Shown: positions 24,011 to 35,974 of the stretch, piece after piece
Position numbering within the stretch: position 1 is the stretch's first letter
Layout of the letters: each line of letters starts with the position of its first letter
Assembly (NCBI GenBank): GCA_007922305.1
Contig: ML677351.1
Location: 17,079,119 to 17,143,118, forward strand
Reading direction: 5' to 3'
Length of the DNA: 64,000 nucleotides
Source: Dermatemys mawii
Taxonomy: Eukaryota > Chordata > Testudines > Dermatemydidae
Notes under the pieces: generated by a model
Database searches by the model: none
The model's input: only the letters and a program-made list of their open reading frames with translations
What the model was told of the DNA's origin: nothing
Translations under genes and position numbers: made by a program

Positions 24011-24205
24011 ACGGAGGAAGAATGGTCTTGTGGTTAAAACCACTGGGACTCTGGAGATTTGGGTCCAGTTCCCAGCTCAGCTACAAACCTCTAGGGTGAA
24101 CTTGGGCAAGTCACTTAGTCTCTCTGTGCTTCAGTTGTCCATTTGTGAAATGAGGATGATAGTATTTTCCTACCACACAGGGCTGCTGGGTTGATATATA
24201 TTCAT
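24011..24205 (+). mobile_element. MIR-like CORE-SINE, plus strand
   Basis: A tRNA-like head carries an A-box-like tggtcttgtgg (about 24023) and a B-box-like gggtccagttcc (24061-24072). The conserved core (gaacttgggcaagtcactta, then ctctgtgcttcagttg) and the 'aaatgaggatgatagta' segment follow. The order and spacing match the MIR/CORE-SINE layout. It is the best-preserved SINE in the window. Confidence 0.85.
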
Positions 24206-26705
24206 TGTCATCCACTCTGATTTTACAGTAACAGGAAGGTCATATAAGGATTGAGGCGGAATTGCATCTGTTTGGAAGGAATCAAGAAAAAAGACAAACA
24301 CCAAATGATGCTGGCTGCCCAAAAAAATGAGCAAAGTTACTAGAAATTTAAAAATGAATAAATATCAGCATTGTTAGAGGAGGAAGATTTTAAGTTTTAT
24401 GGGGCACTAAGTGTAGAGACCCAAGATATTTAAACAAGGCCTTTCATGTTTCACCGTGTGTTTTTTTGTATGATATGACCATAAAATAGCAGATAGCATT
24501 GCTATGCTACTATCACCTCTCACTCCTGTCTACTACTACAATGTCTATGGAAGGATTAGTGAATGGCATTGTGTCGCTGAACCCTGCCACAGTTATGTGA
24601 ACTGGGATGTCATCTTAAAGCATAATTTAAGACCTAAAGAACATAATGTGTCACACAAGACCACTATATAAACAGATTGTGCCCTTCCCTCAACTCCAGC
24701 TGCTTTTCTATGTCAATGCTACTCAACTTTAAAAATACCAGTAGCCATTGGTGGGTGCATTATCGTACCAATGGTGGAAAAGATTGGGAGAAAAATCCTA
24801 GAGTAGACAAGGTTTTAAGACTAAGTAATGTCTGGTTCTGATTGACATCCATTTTCATTCTTATTAGCAAAGGGATTTCAGCCCCACTCTTGCTGAACAC
24901 ATTATCCAACTTTCACTATGGAGTGCATTTAAACTCCATAATTACAAGTATTGCATACTGCTCAGTAAAACAATAAATCACAATTGCAGGTGTACAAAGC
25001 ATCTTTCGGAGGGGAAGAGAGAATCAACAATAAGAAACTGATAATTATTGAAGGAATTGATATTAATTATTCAGAATAGCAGTAATAGTTATATTTTTGT
25101 AAATCTGAGAAATTGAAGCAGATTAACTCCTTTCTCCCAGGAGGCTCAATTATAGACTAGGTTATATTTATAGGATTTGCCTTTATAGTTTATATTGAGT
25201 GTACCTTTCTTCCTCTGCTGCTCTGGGCAGAGGCTGCAGGGGAGGGGAATACAGTGATAGAGTTGTAATATTAAGAGACAAATTAGTTTGGTCCATGAAG
25301 AGAATACTTATGCCAATAAAAATGTCTACTGTCTCTAAGTTTGACTGATGAACAGCTCAATAAAATATGTGAGTCTAAACAAAACCACAGCAGTGAGGTC
25401 CCAGTGCAGTTTACATGCCTGCTGGAATGATCAATAGTTTTACAGCCATCATATCACAGCCGCTCGGTAACAAATGCTTTTTTTTTTCTTCCAGTTTTAG
25501 AAACTCTGGTGCTCAGGTATCTTATTTTCTCATTAAACCATACCTAATGACTGTGTAAAACAGCTGCAACAGTACAGCTTTGGGTAACTGCTTCGCAACC
25601 GAGTGCACACTCCCTCAAATTTCTGCTTATTTTATTCTTCTGTAGAGTAGGTAATCCTATTGTTTTGAAATTGTGGGAGTCCCACAAGCTCTTAACCTCA
25701 AACTCATGGTAACCACCACACCAAATGACAGCCAATTAGAAGGATTTGCTCCTCAGAGTGAGCCCCTGTAAATATTTTAACATTACATGAACTTTGGGCC
25801 ACATGTTCTCATGCTAGAAAACATGCACATGAGGAATAGTACTTAGAAAAGCAAAAATGCTTAGAAAATTCCATGAGTTTTCCTCCTGGAGTTTTCTCAT
25901 TATGGTCTCCCCTGAGGAGGAGGGGTTTACAAATTTATTCAGGGTCAGTAGCCAAGGCTTGAAAATCTGTAGAGTCCCAGGCTCCATCTGCCTGAATCTT
26001 GGGAAAGTCCCTCCTATTAACGGCATGGCTCCCCATCCCTGACTCTTTGTGTGCATGACTCCTTGTGTGCTGACACTGGGAGAAGGTCAATGGGAGTTTT
26101 GCTTGAATGCAGACCAAGGTTCATGGCGTTTCATCTTTTGCCCATATCCCATCCCCTTTAGAAAGCATTAACTCCTCTCTGAGTCTTCTGGTTGGCCAAG
26201 ACTAATTGCTGTTTGGATTCAGGAAAGTCTGATTGTAGTTCTGAGGAATATGCAGTGCAGAGAGACTTTTGCTGGTGCCTGGTCTACAAGTTGGCGTGGA
26301 TTTAGGGTAGGTGTTTCAGAAGTATTTAAATGAGTTGGAAGCACCAATCCCCTTGACTTTCACAAGGGATTCATTTCAATGGGTCCCCAAGGATCCTTTT
26401 CAATGTAACTTGTCACAAACTTCTGAAAGTCCCACACTGAAGCAATAGGGCAAAATAATTGTGAATGGCCCCAAAATAGAGCCCAGCCTGGATAGTAAAG
26501 AAATTATGCTGGGGCTAGAATGAGTGGGAAAGTGGGAGAAGGGGGTCAGAAGCTGGAAGATTAGCATGAGAATAATAAAGGGTATGAGGGTAATGGAGTA
26601 GGGCTGGAATGGAGGTTTTAAGTAGACTAGTACCAGCCCATACTTTCCAACCATTTCAAACTGTGAGGATCCTATGAATAAATACCCACAAAGGCTGTTT
26701 AAATG
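24206..26705. other. No gene recognised
   Basis: Unique-looking, AT-rich. Minus frames of 80 (25814-26056) and 110 codons (26400-26732) have no recognisable domain. Confidence 0.4.
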
Positions 26706-26909
26706 TACAGGCAAGTCACATCTTATGTGCATTTAACATGCTTTATGCAATCAGCAAAGAAAAAAAGGAGAAAATAAAAATGTAAAAACTATCTGTAGGG
26801 CGGGCGATTTCACCCGCCATTAAACTCAGTGGGTTTTGGCTATATATGATTTTCGCTTTACGCCATAATTGCGGAACGTGACCCTTGTGTAAGACACGAT
26901 ATGCCTGCA
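26706..26909 (-). mobile_element. pogo/Tigger-like MITE (~200 bp)
   Basis: The ends caggcaagtcacatcttatg (26708) and, reversed, caggcatatcgtgtcttaca (26907) form an imperfect TIR. The interior has the short palindrome gggcgggcgatttcacccgc. The left flank is TA (26706-26707); the expected right TA has become CA. TIRs of the 'CAGGTAGTCCCCGACTTATG' kind and a TA target suggest the Tc1/mariner-pogo group. Orientation is arbitrary because no coding sequence is present. Confidence 0.65.
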
Positions 26910-28519
26910 TAGCCTGTCAAAAGCCAAAATAAATTAGTTTTAAATTAATATTGCTTGGGGTAGGGAGAAGGGAAGGGAAGAAATAATTTCCCCTGATTTC
27001 CACTCTTCATTTCTTCATACCATCTTTACAGATCTCTCTCCATTTTCCTTCAGACTAATTTATCTGACATGTTAGATATTCCTTTTTCCTTCCCAACACT
27101 TATTTTCCTGTGTTGTGTTCTTGTGTCTTTACTCTTTCAATTACTCTACTTCTCCCATCTCTCTTTTTCTCTTCATTTTTCCTGTCTCTCGTTTCTATGT
27201 TCCACTACATTACACATTGTTGCCTCCTGCTCCGCAATCTTACACCTCATCCCCATGTCTTATGTCTCCTCCCAAGACACCAACCTCCTTCCTCCTCACA
27301 CTCACCCCCTCCCTCCAAATACTCATGTGTAAGTTAATGAGCTCTGCTTTTCCATCTGCTACCCAAAACAGTAACTGCCTTGAGGTAACCCAGGTATTGT
27401 TTTAATAACATTGGGTCAAACCCAGAGATCCTTTCATAGATTTTATTCAGTTCTTATTTGTCATAAAATTCCTATTAAGTCAATTGGAATTTTGCCTCTG
27501 TCAGGACTGAGTAGGGACCTCAGGACTTTATCCATTCAACAGATTTACAAGAAAATGAAATAGGGGTGGGACCAAGACCTGGGCAGGAGATAAAAGGCAT
27601 CATATTCTTTTAGTTACCATTATAATTTTACTATCTTGGACTTTCTTTATACAGTAGATCAGCCAGTCAGCCCACTCTTAGTGATACTGGATTTCAGCTA
27701 CCATTGCAGATGAAGCAGCATTGATACACATACAGCTGTTTACAGAGGGTGTACAGATATCAGATTTAGTATTTATTAGCCAGCTTTCAGCAATATTGTT
27801 TAATTACAGTTATTAATTCTAAACTAAAGAGCTACTCCAATCATATTTGAGGAAAAGGACTGGGCCAAGCCAAACTGCCAGTCTATATACCCAAGTGTTT
27901 TGGGACCTTGATCCAGTAAAAAAGAGAGACCTCCTGATCAGTTAGACTGGTGGGGAGAGATTGTGGTGTGGTTTGGATAAGTTATTTCACAAAAGCACTC
28001 TCCTCTCCCATGTTAAAGAAATAGTTCTCGGTCCCTTTCAGAAATTGCTGGGAAGCAAGTATTCATTTGGGAGTCACGATCATATGGACTATGTGGGAAC
28101 TTAGAACCTTTTCTTAATTATGCTAAATCGTAAAAACATTGTGAAAATTAAATTGAAGTCCAAACCAAAGGTGATGTTTGGAGCTGTTCAGTTCCAAATC
28201 TGAGGTAACCTTCTCTTAGGAACCTGTGGGAAAAGAGACGTTTTGGGTTGGGTGCATGTGAGAATTAATAGGACTCGAACCTGGGTCTCTAGGATTATCA
28301 AGCAACTAATAACATCACACTGCCACCTAGTGGCAACTATAGTTGTGCCAGTCCCTGTGGCCAACAATCTACAGTAGTTGAATGCCACATAAAGTTGCAT
28401 CTTTCATGATATGAGTGACAATGGTCATAGTGATCCTTGCTTGCCACCTTGACCCTCTCTAAGTCCATAGGGCGCATCATACAGTGCCCAGGCAACAACA
28501 TGGATCCCTAGCTTGCTGC
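26910..28519. other. No gene; pyrimidine-rich tract and a B-box-like remnant
   Basis: About 27030-27310 is pyrimidine-rich on the plus strand, giving spurious 75-96 codon frames. At about 28262-28300 the minus strand reads agacccaggttcgagtcct, which contains a canonical pol III B box; no A box or tRNA cloverleaf is visible, so it is at most a SINE remnant. Confidence 0.45.
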
Positions 28520-28745
28520 CATAACTGCCTTGAACTCCCAGTACTGACCTCAGCTCTGACTTGGTTTCTGACACCCAATCGACCCCTAAAATCCCAGCAT
28601 AGGCCCTAAAACCTGGTATTGACCCTCAGCTCAGTTCCTGACTGTCTCTGGTTCTTACCCTTGGCTTAATACCTGACTCTGATTCCCCAGCTTGATTCTT
28701 GGCTCTGACTCCTGGCTTCAGTTCTTTGACACCAAGCCCCTGCCA
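28520..28745 (+). repeat. Degenerate short-period tandem repeat
   Basis: Reiterates variants of 'ctgactctgattccc agctt' and 'ggctctgactcctggctt' with a period of about 20-30 bp and many substitutions. Such tgactc/ctggct-rich arrays occur inside some sauropsid LTR elements, but I see no LTR boundary here. Confidence 0.55.
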
Positions 28746-28849
28746 CTAATCCAGCCTACCTTCACCCAGTTCCCTGATTGTGTGGAAGCAGAGCAACAAT
28801 GTGTTTCACTCCCTTCTCTTCAGTAAGTCCTTCACCTAGAGGAGAAGGA

Positions 28850-30325
28850 GAGGTAATAATTCATGACAGCAAGAAGGCTGGGATTGTTTAATGCCTATTT
28901 TTTTTCAGTCTTCATTAAAAAGGCAAAGCAGATATTAAACACAATTAATATTAATAATGGGGGAACACAAGCCAAAATACAAAAAGAACAGGTTAAAGAA
29001 TATATTAGATATATTCAAATGAGAAGGGCCTGATGAAATTCATCTTAGGGCATTTAAGGAATTGGATCAAACAATATCAGAACCATTAGCATTTATCTTT
29101 AAGAATTCATGGAGGACATGTCATGAGAAGACTGGAGAATAGCAAACATAGTACCTGTCTTCAGAAAGGGGAACAAAGAGGACCTAGGTGATTATAGACC
29201 AATCAGCCTATCTTCAATATCTGAAAAGATACTGAGCAAATTAAACAATCAATATATAAGCAGCTAGATGGAAGCATCTAGAGGATAACAGGGTGATAAA
29301 GAACATCAAGGTAGATTTGTCAAGCACAGATCATGGCCAAATCAACCTAATTACCTTCTTTAGCAGGGTTACTTGCCCAGTGGATGGGAGGAAGCAGTAG
29401 ATGTGTATCTTGATGTTAGAAAGGCTTTTGACACAGTCTCACATGGCATTCTCGTAAGCAAACCAGGGAAATATGGTCTAGACAAAATAACCATAAAAGG
29501 TGCACTGGTTAAAAGCCTGTACTCAAAGAGTCATTATCAATGGTCAGCTGTCACACTGGGAGGATGTATCTAGTGGGGTCTCTTATGGTTGGTAAGTCCT
29601 TCATCCAATACTAGTCAATATTTTCATTACTGACTTGAATAATGGAGAGGACAGTATGCTTATAAAATTTGTGGATGACGCCAAGCTGGTAGGTGTTGCA
29701 AGAATTTTGGAGGTCAGGATTACAATTCAAAATGACCTGGACAAGTTAGAGAATTGGTCTGCTCTCAGCAAGATGAAGTTCAATAAAGACAAGTTCAAAG
29801 TACTTCACTGAAGAAGGAAAAAAATCAAATACACAACTACAAGTGAAGAGTCACTGGCTAGGTGGTAGAAATGCTGAAAAGGCTCTGAAGGGTATAGTGG
29901 ATCACAAATTCAATATGAGTCAATGTGATGCAACTGCAAAAATGGCTAATATAATTCTGAGGTGTGTTAATAGGAATGTTGTATCTAAGATGTGGGAGGA
30001 AATTCTCCTGCACTACCTGGCACTAGTGAGGTCTCGTCTGAGTACTCTATGCAGTTTTGAGCACGACACTAAGAAAAATGTGGACAAATTGGAGAATGTC
30101 CAGGGGAGAGCAAACAAAAGTAATAAAGGGTTTAGAAAACCTGGCCTATGAGGAAGGATTAAAGAACCTGGGCATGTTTAGTCTTAAGAAAAACATCACT
30201 TGATATCTTTAATAGGTTGGACAAATGGCTGTAAGGGATTGCCTAGGTTTACTTGGTTCTGTCTCAGCAGAAGGTGCTGGATCAGATGATCCTGCAAGGT
30301 CCCTTCCAGTCCCATGCTTTCACAA
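28850..30325 (+). mobile_element. CR1 LINE copy, 3' ~1.5 kb with internal deletion
   Basis: Runs from the upstream RT region through the RT domain to the 3' end. Recognisable coding pieces: VDVYLDVRKAFDTVSH at 29395-29444 (RT motif A region) and VNRNVVSKMWEEILLHYLAL with VDKLENVQ at 29960-30110. The frame is broken by stops and frameshifts, including a stop at 29571. Close to 30195-30210 the sequence jumps from the 'lgmfslkk' coding region directly to 'aataggttggacaaatggct', missing about 250 bp present in other CR1 copies. It ends ggtcccttccagtcccat near 30320. Confidence 0.9.
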
Positions 30326-30461
30326 CTCACCTCTTCTTATTTCTGCTATTCCATGTTAATATCTGCACAGTAGATAAATTAAATTTTTATTTGGCCAGAA
30401 TATAAAATGGTCGATACTTTGCTTTGTGGTAGAAAGGAACTTTTTGTTGCATATTCTTCCT

Positions 30462-30600
30462 CCTAGACCTGAGGAAGAGCTGTGTAGCTCAAAAGTTTCT
30501 CTCCTTCACCAACAAAAGTTGGTCCAATATAAAGAAATTCTCTCAACCATTTTGTCTCTAATATTCTCAGATCAACACAGCTACACCACCAGTGCATACA
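30462..30600 (+). mobile_element. Penelope-like element 3' tail
   Basis: The sequence gacctgaggaagagctgtgt, then caccaacaaaagttggtcc, then tcaacacagctacaccacc is the typical 3' terminal region of a sauropsid PLE subfamily. It follows 136 bp after the CR1 copy. The same tail type, inverted, opens the PLE at 32464. Confidence 0.8.
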
Positions 30601-32459
30601 TATAAATAATTAGTCATTGGAGCAAGTGGACTGGAATTTGGATTTCCCATCTCAGGTGGATGTCCTACTCACTGGGTTATAGATTCCCATTTGCTCACAT
30701 GACTAAGAGATACTCCCTTCCCAGCCCCTGTTTTGTGTGCATTTTGATATGCTCAGATTGGACCCCCAAAATAGATGGGGGAACATCTAGTTTGTTAATC
30801 CTTCTGTGGCTTAAGGGTTAACTGCTGAGCAGTTTTAGGTCTTAGTGGCTATGCTCATGCCCAGCTGCTGAAATTTAGGCATCTTAGAGACTTCAACAGT
30901 AAAATCTTAGGTTTTTTACTCAGGGTTATGCGGCAGCTGAACAAGGGTTTTATGAGTGCCAGCGGTGCCTAAGTGTTGGACTTGGGAACCTAAATTCCCT
31001 TTGTGAATCTCACCCAAGGCCTTAGTAGGATCCAGAAAAAAGGTTAGACATTTGTGTAGAAGAGTATCTAGAAATATAAGATTTAAACAAATTGGAAGGA
31101 ATATAAACCCCACTCTCCCAGCAGCTCTGGGCAAAAAATGCAATTTTGTGATGACTGATGTTTTGCATGTACTTCAAAGATTTTCACTTGGAAATTTTTC
31201 ACAGGGCAAAAGTTAAAACATCGTATTTTTCCAATGTCATTTTAATTTGTGTTGATGATTATGTATATTAAAATATTACCATTAGTATTATTTATTATAT
31301 TTAATGTGAATACATATTTAATAACAGTCTAAAATGTGTTGATACTTGCACATCAAAACATTTTAATGTTCCCTAGTTTTGGGGGGGGGGGCGGGTTTCA
31401 AATGTTCATGTTAGGCAAAATTTCAAATATTTGGCTTTGTGTTTCAAATCAGATCATTTTAAAAAAAAGTCTTGAACTTTCCCATGGAACAAAAATTCCA
31501 GTTCCTAACTAGTTCTACCCTCAAGGGTAAGAAAGTAGTAGTTATGGTAACATCCAATCAGGATTGGTATCCCACTGTGCTGGACCCTGTTCAAACCTCA
31601 AAAGGAGCTGATCCCCTCTCTAAACGGTTTATAGTCTAAATAAAAATACTCCTTTTAAGCAGGTGGTTCTATAACTCCAGTATTTTCTTTCATATTCTAC
31701 TGAAGCTAGCTGGTACTGGTTACTGCTAGAAATAGGAACTTGGACCAGATGGAGACCTAATCTGCTCCAGTAAAGCAATTGCTACATTCTTGGGGATCCA
31801 TCACCTTCACTCAAATGGTAGATGATGAAATGTATAATACCAACTGGTGGTGCTTGAGCTTGTGATGAAATTATTCTGTATTTATCACATTGAAGAACAT
31901 TTTAATAAAGAGAGCAGAAGCTTTATTTTTATAATTTAAGTTTTGGGTTTTTTTTATAATCACTTTTATTAGGAACATACTGACTACTTATCTGGCATGG
32001 TTATAGAAAAAGGCAGCTGTAGCTACAGTTCCCCTACAACAATGCATATGAGAAAACATTAAATATTTGCTCCGCATATTTAAAATACTGTTTTATTTCT
32101 TAGTCTCTTTGAAGACGAAAGCAAATCCCTTGGCACCAGTGTGGGGTGGTTGTTTTTTCAGCACCTGCCTATGATGCTAGAAGATCATTTTTTTAAGCAA
32201 AAGATGTTGCTGCTTATGGGACACTTTTACTTCTGGGCTCTGTTCAGCACAAATGTTCATCATATAGAAAACTGCTGAAAACTTTGGGCTCTTTACCCTA
32301 CTGACATATGCAACAGAAAGTTGGTTGAAGCATCATCAATAGATTTGCAGGATGCCTGCAAACACAACTGGAAGCATTGAAGGTCCATTTAAAATGTGAT
32401 TCTCTCTCCACTGCCAATGTGAAGCCCAGTGCAATAGGCCAAAAATTGTTATGCATTAA
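30601..32459. other. No gene; unassigned AT-rich repeat and SINE-like scrap
   Basis: About 31180-31510 is an AT-rich block with a (G)10 run at 31381-31390 and the motif tttcccatggaacaaaaatt that recurs at 19.9 and 49.8 kb. About 31570-31650 resembles the tail of a minus-strand CORE-SINE (ctgatcccctctctaaacgg). No coding signal. Confidence 0.4.
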
Positions 32460-32463
32460 TACT

Positions 32464-33043
32464 GATTGAGACACAATGTAGGTGAGGCAATATCTTAATG
32501 AACCAACTTCTATTGGTGGAAGGTACTTCTTCAGGTCCAGGGAAGGAAATCAGAGTGTCTGAAGTAAATACAAATTGGGACAGATTGTTAAGCAGAAGGG
32601 GTAACACATGGTGGAGGTGGCCACTTGAACTTAAGTGGCCAATTAGGGGTTAGACTGCTATGCATAACGTGTTTGAAGTATGCAAGTGAGGGCAGCAGGC
32701 AGTGCAATGTGTTACAAAAAGTTGTAAGGAGCCATAAAAGCAAGGTCCCTGTTAAATCGGTGGCTTTTGGTGTTGAGCAGATTTATGAATTTAGGTTCCC
32801 AAGCTTGTCTTTTGCAGATAGTCTTCAAAAGAAACCTGCACACTATTATTGAAAGATCAGATATGGAATGATTGCTATGTGAAAAGTGCCCATGGGCAAT
32901 AGGATGTTTTTGTCTTTTGTTTTTGTGTGAGAATTCACTCAAGAACGTAGTGAGTTTTTAGTTTCCCCCAGAGAGGTGTTGCTTGGGCATTAGAGCATAG
33001 GACTGGATTATAGGGGTCTTCTGGGCTTAGCTCACACTACCAT
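32464..33043 (-). mobile_element. Penelope-like element fragment, 3' end with endonuclease region
   Basis: On the minus strand the element ends at 32464 with the PLE tail (plus: caacttctattggtggaagg). Upstream of that, the minus frame 32942-32712 reads KRQKHPIAHGHFSHSNHSIS, later RQAWEPKFINLL. This is the C-terminal part of a PLE GIY-YIG endonuclease, where a histidine/serine-rich 'GHFS...HSISDLS' block is typical. The GIY-YIG signature itself would lie further upstream (above 32942) and is degraded. 5' truncated near 33043. Non-functional. Confidence 0.8.
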
Positions 33044-33664
33044 TAATTCATTCTGTTGGCAATCATCTGAAAAATTAACTTGACAAATAGAGAGGGTGAA
33101 GAGTAAGTAATATTCACTAAGTGTTTTGATCCTTGGGTGAAAAACACTATCGAAAAGCAAACCACTGAGTTTTCATTTCTCTATTAACACAAATCATATT
33201 TGGCACATGACCAAGAAGGTCAAAAGCCAGATTAGCAATGGCATAGTCTCAAACCTATCCACATAGATAGAACTCCACAAAATAATCCCTAAAGCAGATG
33301 TTTTAGAAAAACATCAAAACTTGATTTTAAAATTGTCAGTGATAGAGAATCCACCTGACCTATGGTTAGTTAACTAACCAATTGTCAGTTACTCTCACTA
33401 TTAAACAGGTACACCCTATTTCCAGTCTGAATTTCTCTAGTTTAAATTTTCAAAAACAACATTCATTGGATCATGTTATAGCTTTCTCTGCTAAACTAAA
33501 AAGCCTATTATTAAATGGGTTCCTCATGGATGTACTTATGGACTGTAATCAAATTACTCCTTAACCTTCTCTTTTATTAAGCTAGATAGACTCAAGGGCC
33601 TCAAACTGTCATGATAAGAAATGGTTTCTCATCCTTTAATCAATTTTGTGGCTTTTCTTTGAAC

Positions 33665-34097
33665 CCTCTTGTAAACGAGCCCTGGGCTGCTCATAGCACA
33701 AATGAGTCGGAGACCGGTCTTTTGCAAACACCAGTGCCCTTTATTCCCTGGGCCAGTACCCACCACCATCTATGTACAGCTCTGTACACTTCAATATAAC
33801 TCAGGTAGCCACTCGGGGAACAGCTAGCTCCTACAGCTAACAGGGAACAGCATCCCCTGATTCCTCCCTTTCCTGTCCCCCCTGTCCCTCAGCCCCTTCC
33901 TTTCAGCCAGCTTTATAAGCCTACTGGCCCATAAAGCTCACAGGTGATTTCCTTTAGGCCCTTTAATGAGCCACACCCTGCCAGCTCCACTCAGCTCACC
34001 TCCCAGCAAGGGGAAGTAACAGGAGCTAAGCTAACAGGGGCTGGCTCATTAAAGGGGAGGGCTCAAACCCTCTTGACCAGCACCTTGTTACACATCT
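33665..34097 (-). mobile_element. ERV-type solo LTR (423 bp) with 5-bp target duplication
   Basis: The LTR is 33670-34092 and reads TGTAACAAGGTGCTGG... on the minus strand, ending ...CTCGTTTACA, so it has short TGTAA/TTACA terminal inverted repeats. On the minus strand a TATAAA lies at 33917-33912 and an AATAAA at 33745-33740, about 165 bp later and 70 bp before the 3' end. This is the normal U3-R-U5 order. The flanks are cctct (33665-33669) and catct (34093-34097), a 5-bp duplication with one change. No internal retroviral sequence remains, so it formed by LTR-LTR recombination. It is inserted in the old CR1. Confidence 0.85.
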
Positions 34098-34726
34098 CCA
34101 ATTTATCAACATCCTTCTTGAATAGTGGACATGAGAACTGGACACAGTATTCTAGCAGAGGTTGCAGCATTGCCAAATACAGAGATAAAATAACCCCTCT
34201 CCTCCAATTCAAGATGCGTATTCACCCCAGGATTGCATTAGCCCTTTTGGCCACAGCATCACTCTGGGTGCTCATTTTCAACTGATTGCACTATGACCCA
34301 TAAAGTTTTTTCGGAGTCCTCACTTCCAGGATAGTCCCCCATCCTGTAAGTATGGTGTGTATTCGTTGTTCCTAAATGTATATGTTAACCATATTAAAAT
34401 GCGTATTTTTTGCACCCATCATGTGATCCAGATTATACTGTATCAATGACCTGTCCTCTTCATTATTCACCACTACCCAGACATTGTGTCACCTGCAAAA
34501 TATCAGTGATGATTTTATGTTTTCTTCCAGGTCATTAATAAAAATGTTTATTAGTGTAGGGCCAAGAACCAATCCCTGCAGGACCCTGCTAGAAAAATAC
34601 CTATTATATAACAATTTCCCATTTACAATGACATTTTGAGTTCTATCATTTAGGCAGCTTTTAATCCATTTTATGAGTACAGTTTTAATTTGATGTCTTT
34701 CTAGGATTTTTAAAAAAATCAAAATG

Positions 34727-35974
34727 CCAGAGAATCATAGAATATTAGGGTTTGAAGAGACCTCAGGTCATCTAATCCCATCCCCTGCTCAAAGCAGAGC
34801 CAACACCACTAAATCATGCCAGCCAAGGCTTTGTCAAGCCAGGCCTTAAAAACCTCTAAGGAAGGAGATTCCACCACCTCCTTAGGTAACCCATTCCAGT
34901 GCTTCACCACCCTCCTAATGAAATAGTGTTTCCTAATATCCAACCTAGACTTCCCCCACTGCAACTTGAGACCATTGCTTCTTGTTCTGTCATCTGCAAG
35001 CACTGAGAACAGCCTAGCTCCATGCTCTTTGGAACCCTCCTTCAGGTAGTTGAAGGCTGCTACCAAATCCCCCCTCACTCTTCTTTTCTGCAGACTAAAT
35101 AACCCCAGTTCCCTCAACCTCTCCTCGTAAGTCATTCATCCCAACCTCCTAATCTTTTTTGTTGCCCTCTGCTGGACTCTTTCCAATTTGCCCACATCCC
35201 TTCTATAGTGGAGGGACCAAAACTGGTCACATTACTCTAGATGTGGCCTCACCAGTGCCGAATAGAGAGGAATAATCACTTCCCTTGATCTGCTGACAGT
35301 GCTCCTACTAATACACCCCAATATACCATTGACCTTCTTGGCAATGAGGGCATACTGCTGACACATCCCCAGCTTCTCATCCACTGTAATCCCCAGGTCC
35401 TTTTCTGCAGAAATGTTGCTTAGCCAGTCTGTCCCCAGCCTGTAGTGGTGCATGGGTTTCTTACTTTCTAAGTGCAGGACTCTGCACTTAACCTCATCAG
35501 ATTTCTTTGGCCCAATCCTCCAATCTGTCTAGGTCACACTGTACTCTATCCCTACCCTCCAGCATATCTACCTATCCCCCCATTTTAGCATCACCTGAGA
35601 ACTTGATGAGGGTGCAATTAATCCCATTATCCAGATCATTGACAAAGATGTTGAACAAAACCAGCCCCAGGACCAACCCTTGGGGCACTCCGCTTGATAC
35701 TGGCTGCCAACTAGACATCTAGCCATTGATCACCACCTGTTGAGCCCAACAATCTAGCCAGCTTTCTATCCCCTAATAGTACAGTCATCCAATCCATACT
35801 TGCTGGCAAGAATACTGTGGGAGACTATATCAAAAGCTTTTCTAAAGTCAAGATATATCACATCAACCACTTTCCCTATATCCACAGAGCCAGTTATCTC
35901 ATCATAAAAGGCAATCAAGTTAGTCAGGCATGACTTGCCCTTGGTCAATCCATGTTGACTGTTCCTGATCACCT
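34727..35974 (-). mobile_element. Younger CR1 LINE (1.25 kb) nested in older CR1
   Basis: The 3' end is at the left: minus-strand ...aatattctatgattct, the CR1 octamer tail (plus: agaatcatagaatattaggg). Coding remnants on the minus strand are, in order, VIYLDFRKAFDIVSHSILAS with KYGLDDCTIRG (RT motif A region, 35880-35770), then NISAEKDLGITVDEKLGMCQ, then a 108-codon open frame 35135-34809 containing [19 protein letters not shown] and running to a natural C-terminus. Fewer disruptions than the host CR1. It is 5' truncated within the RT domain at the 35974 junction. Confidence 0.9.

Noticed and set aside
28262..28300. Possible tRNA gene on the minus strand
   Set aside because: A B-box match exists but no A box, acceptor pairing or cloverleaf is visible; at most a SINE remnant.
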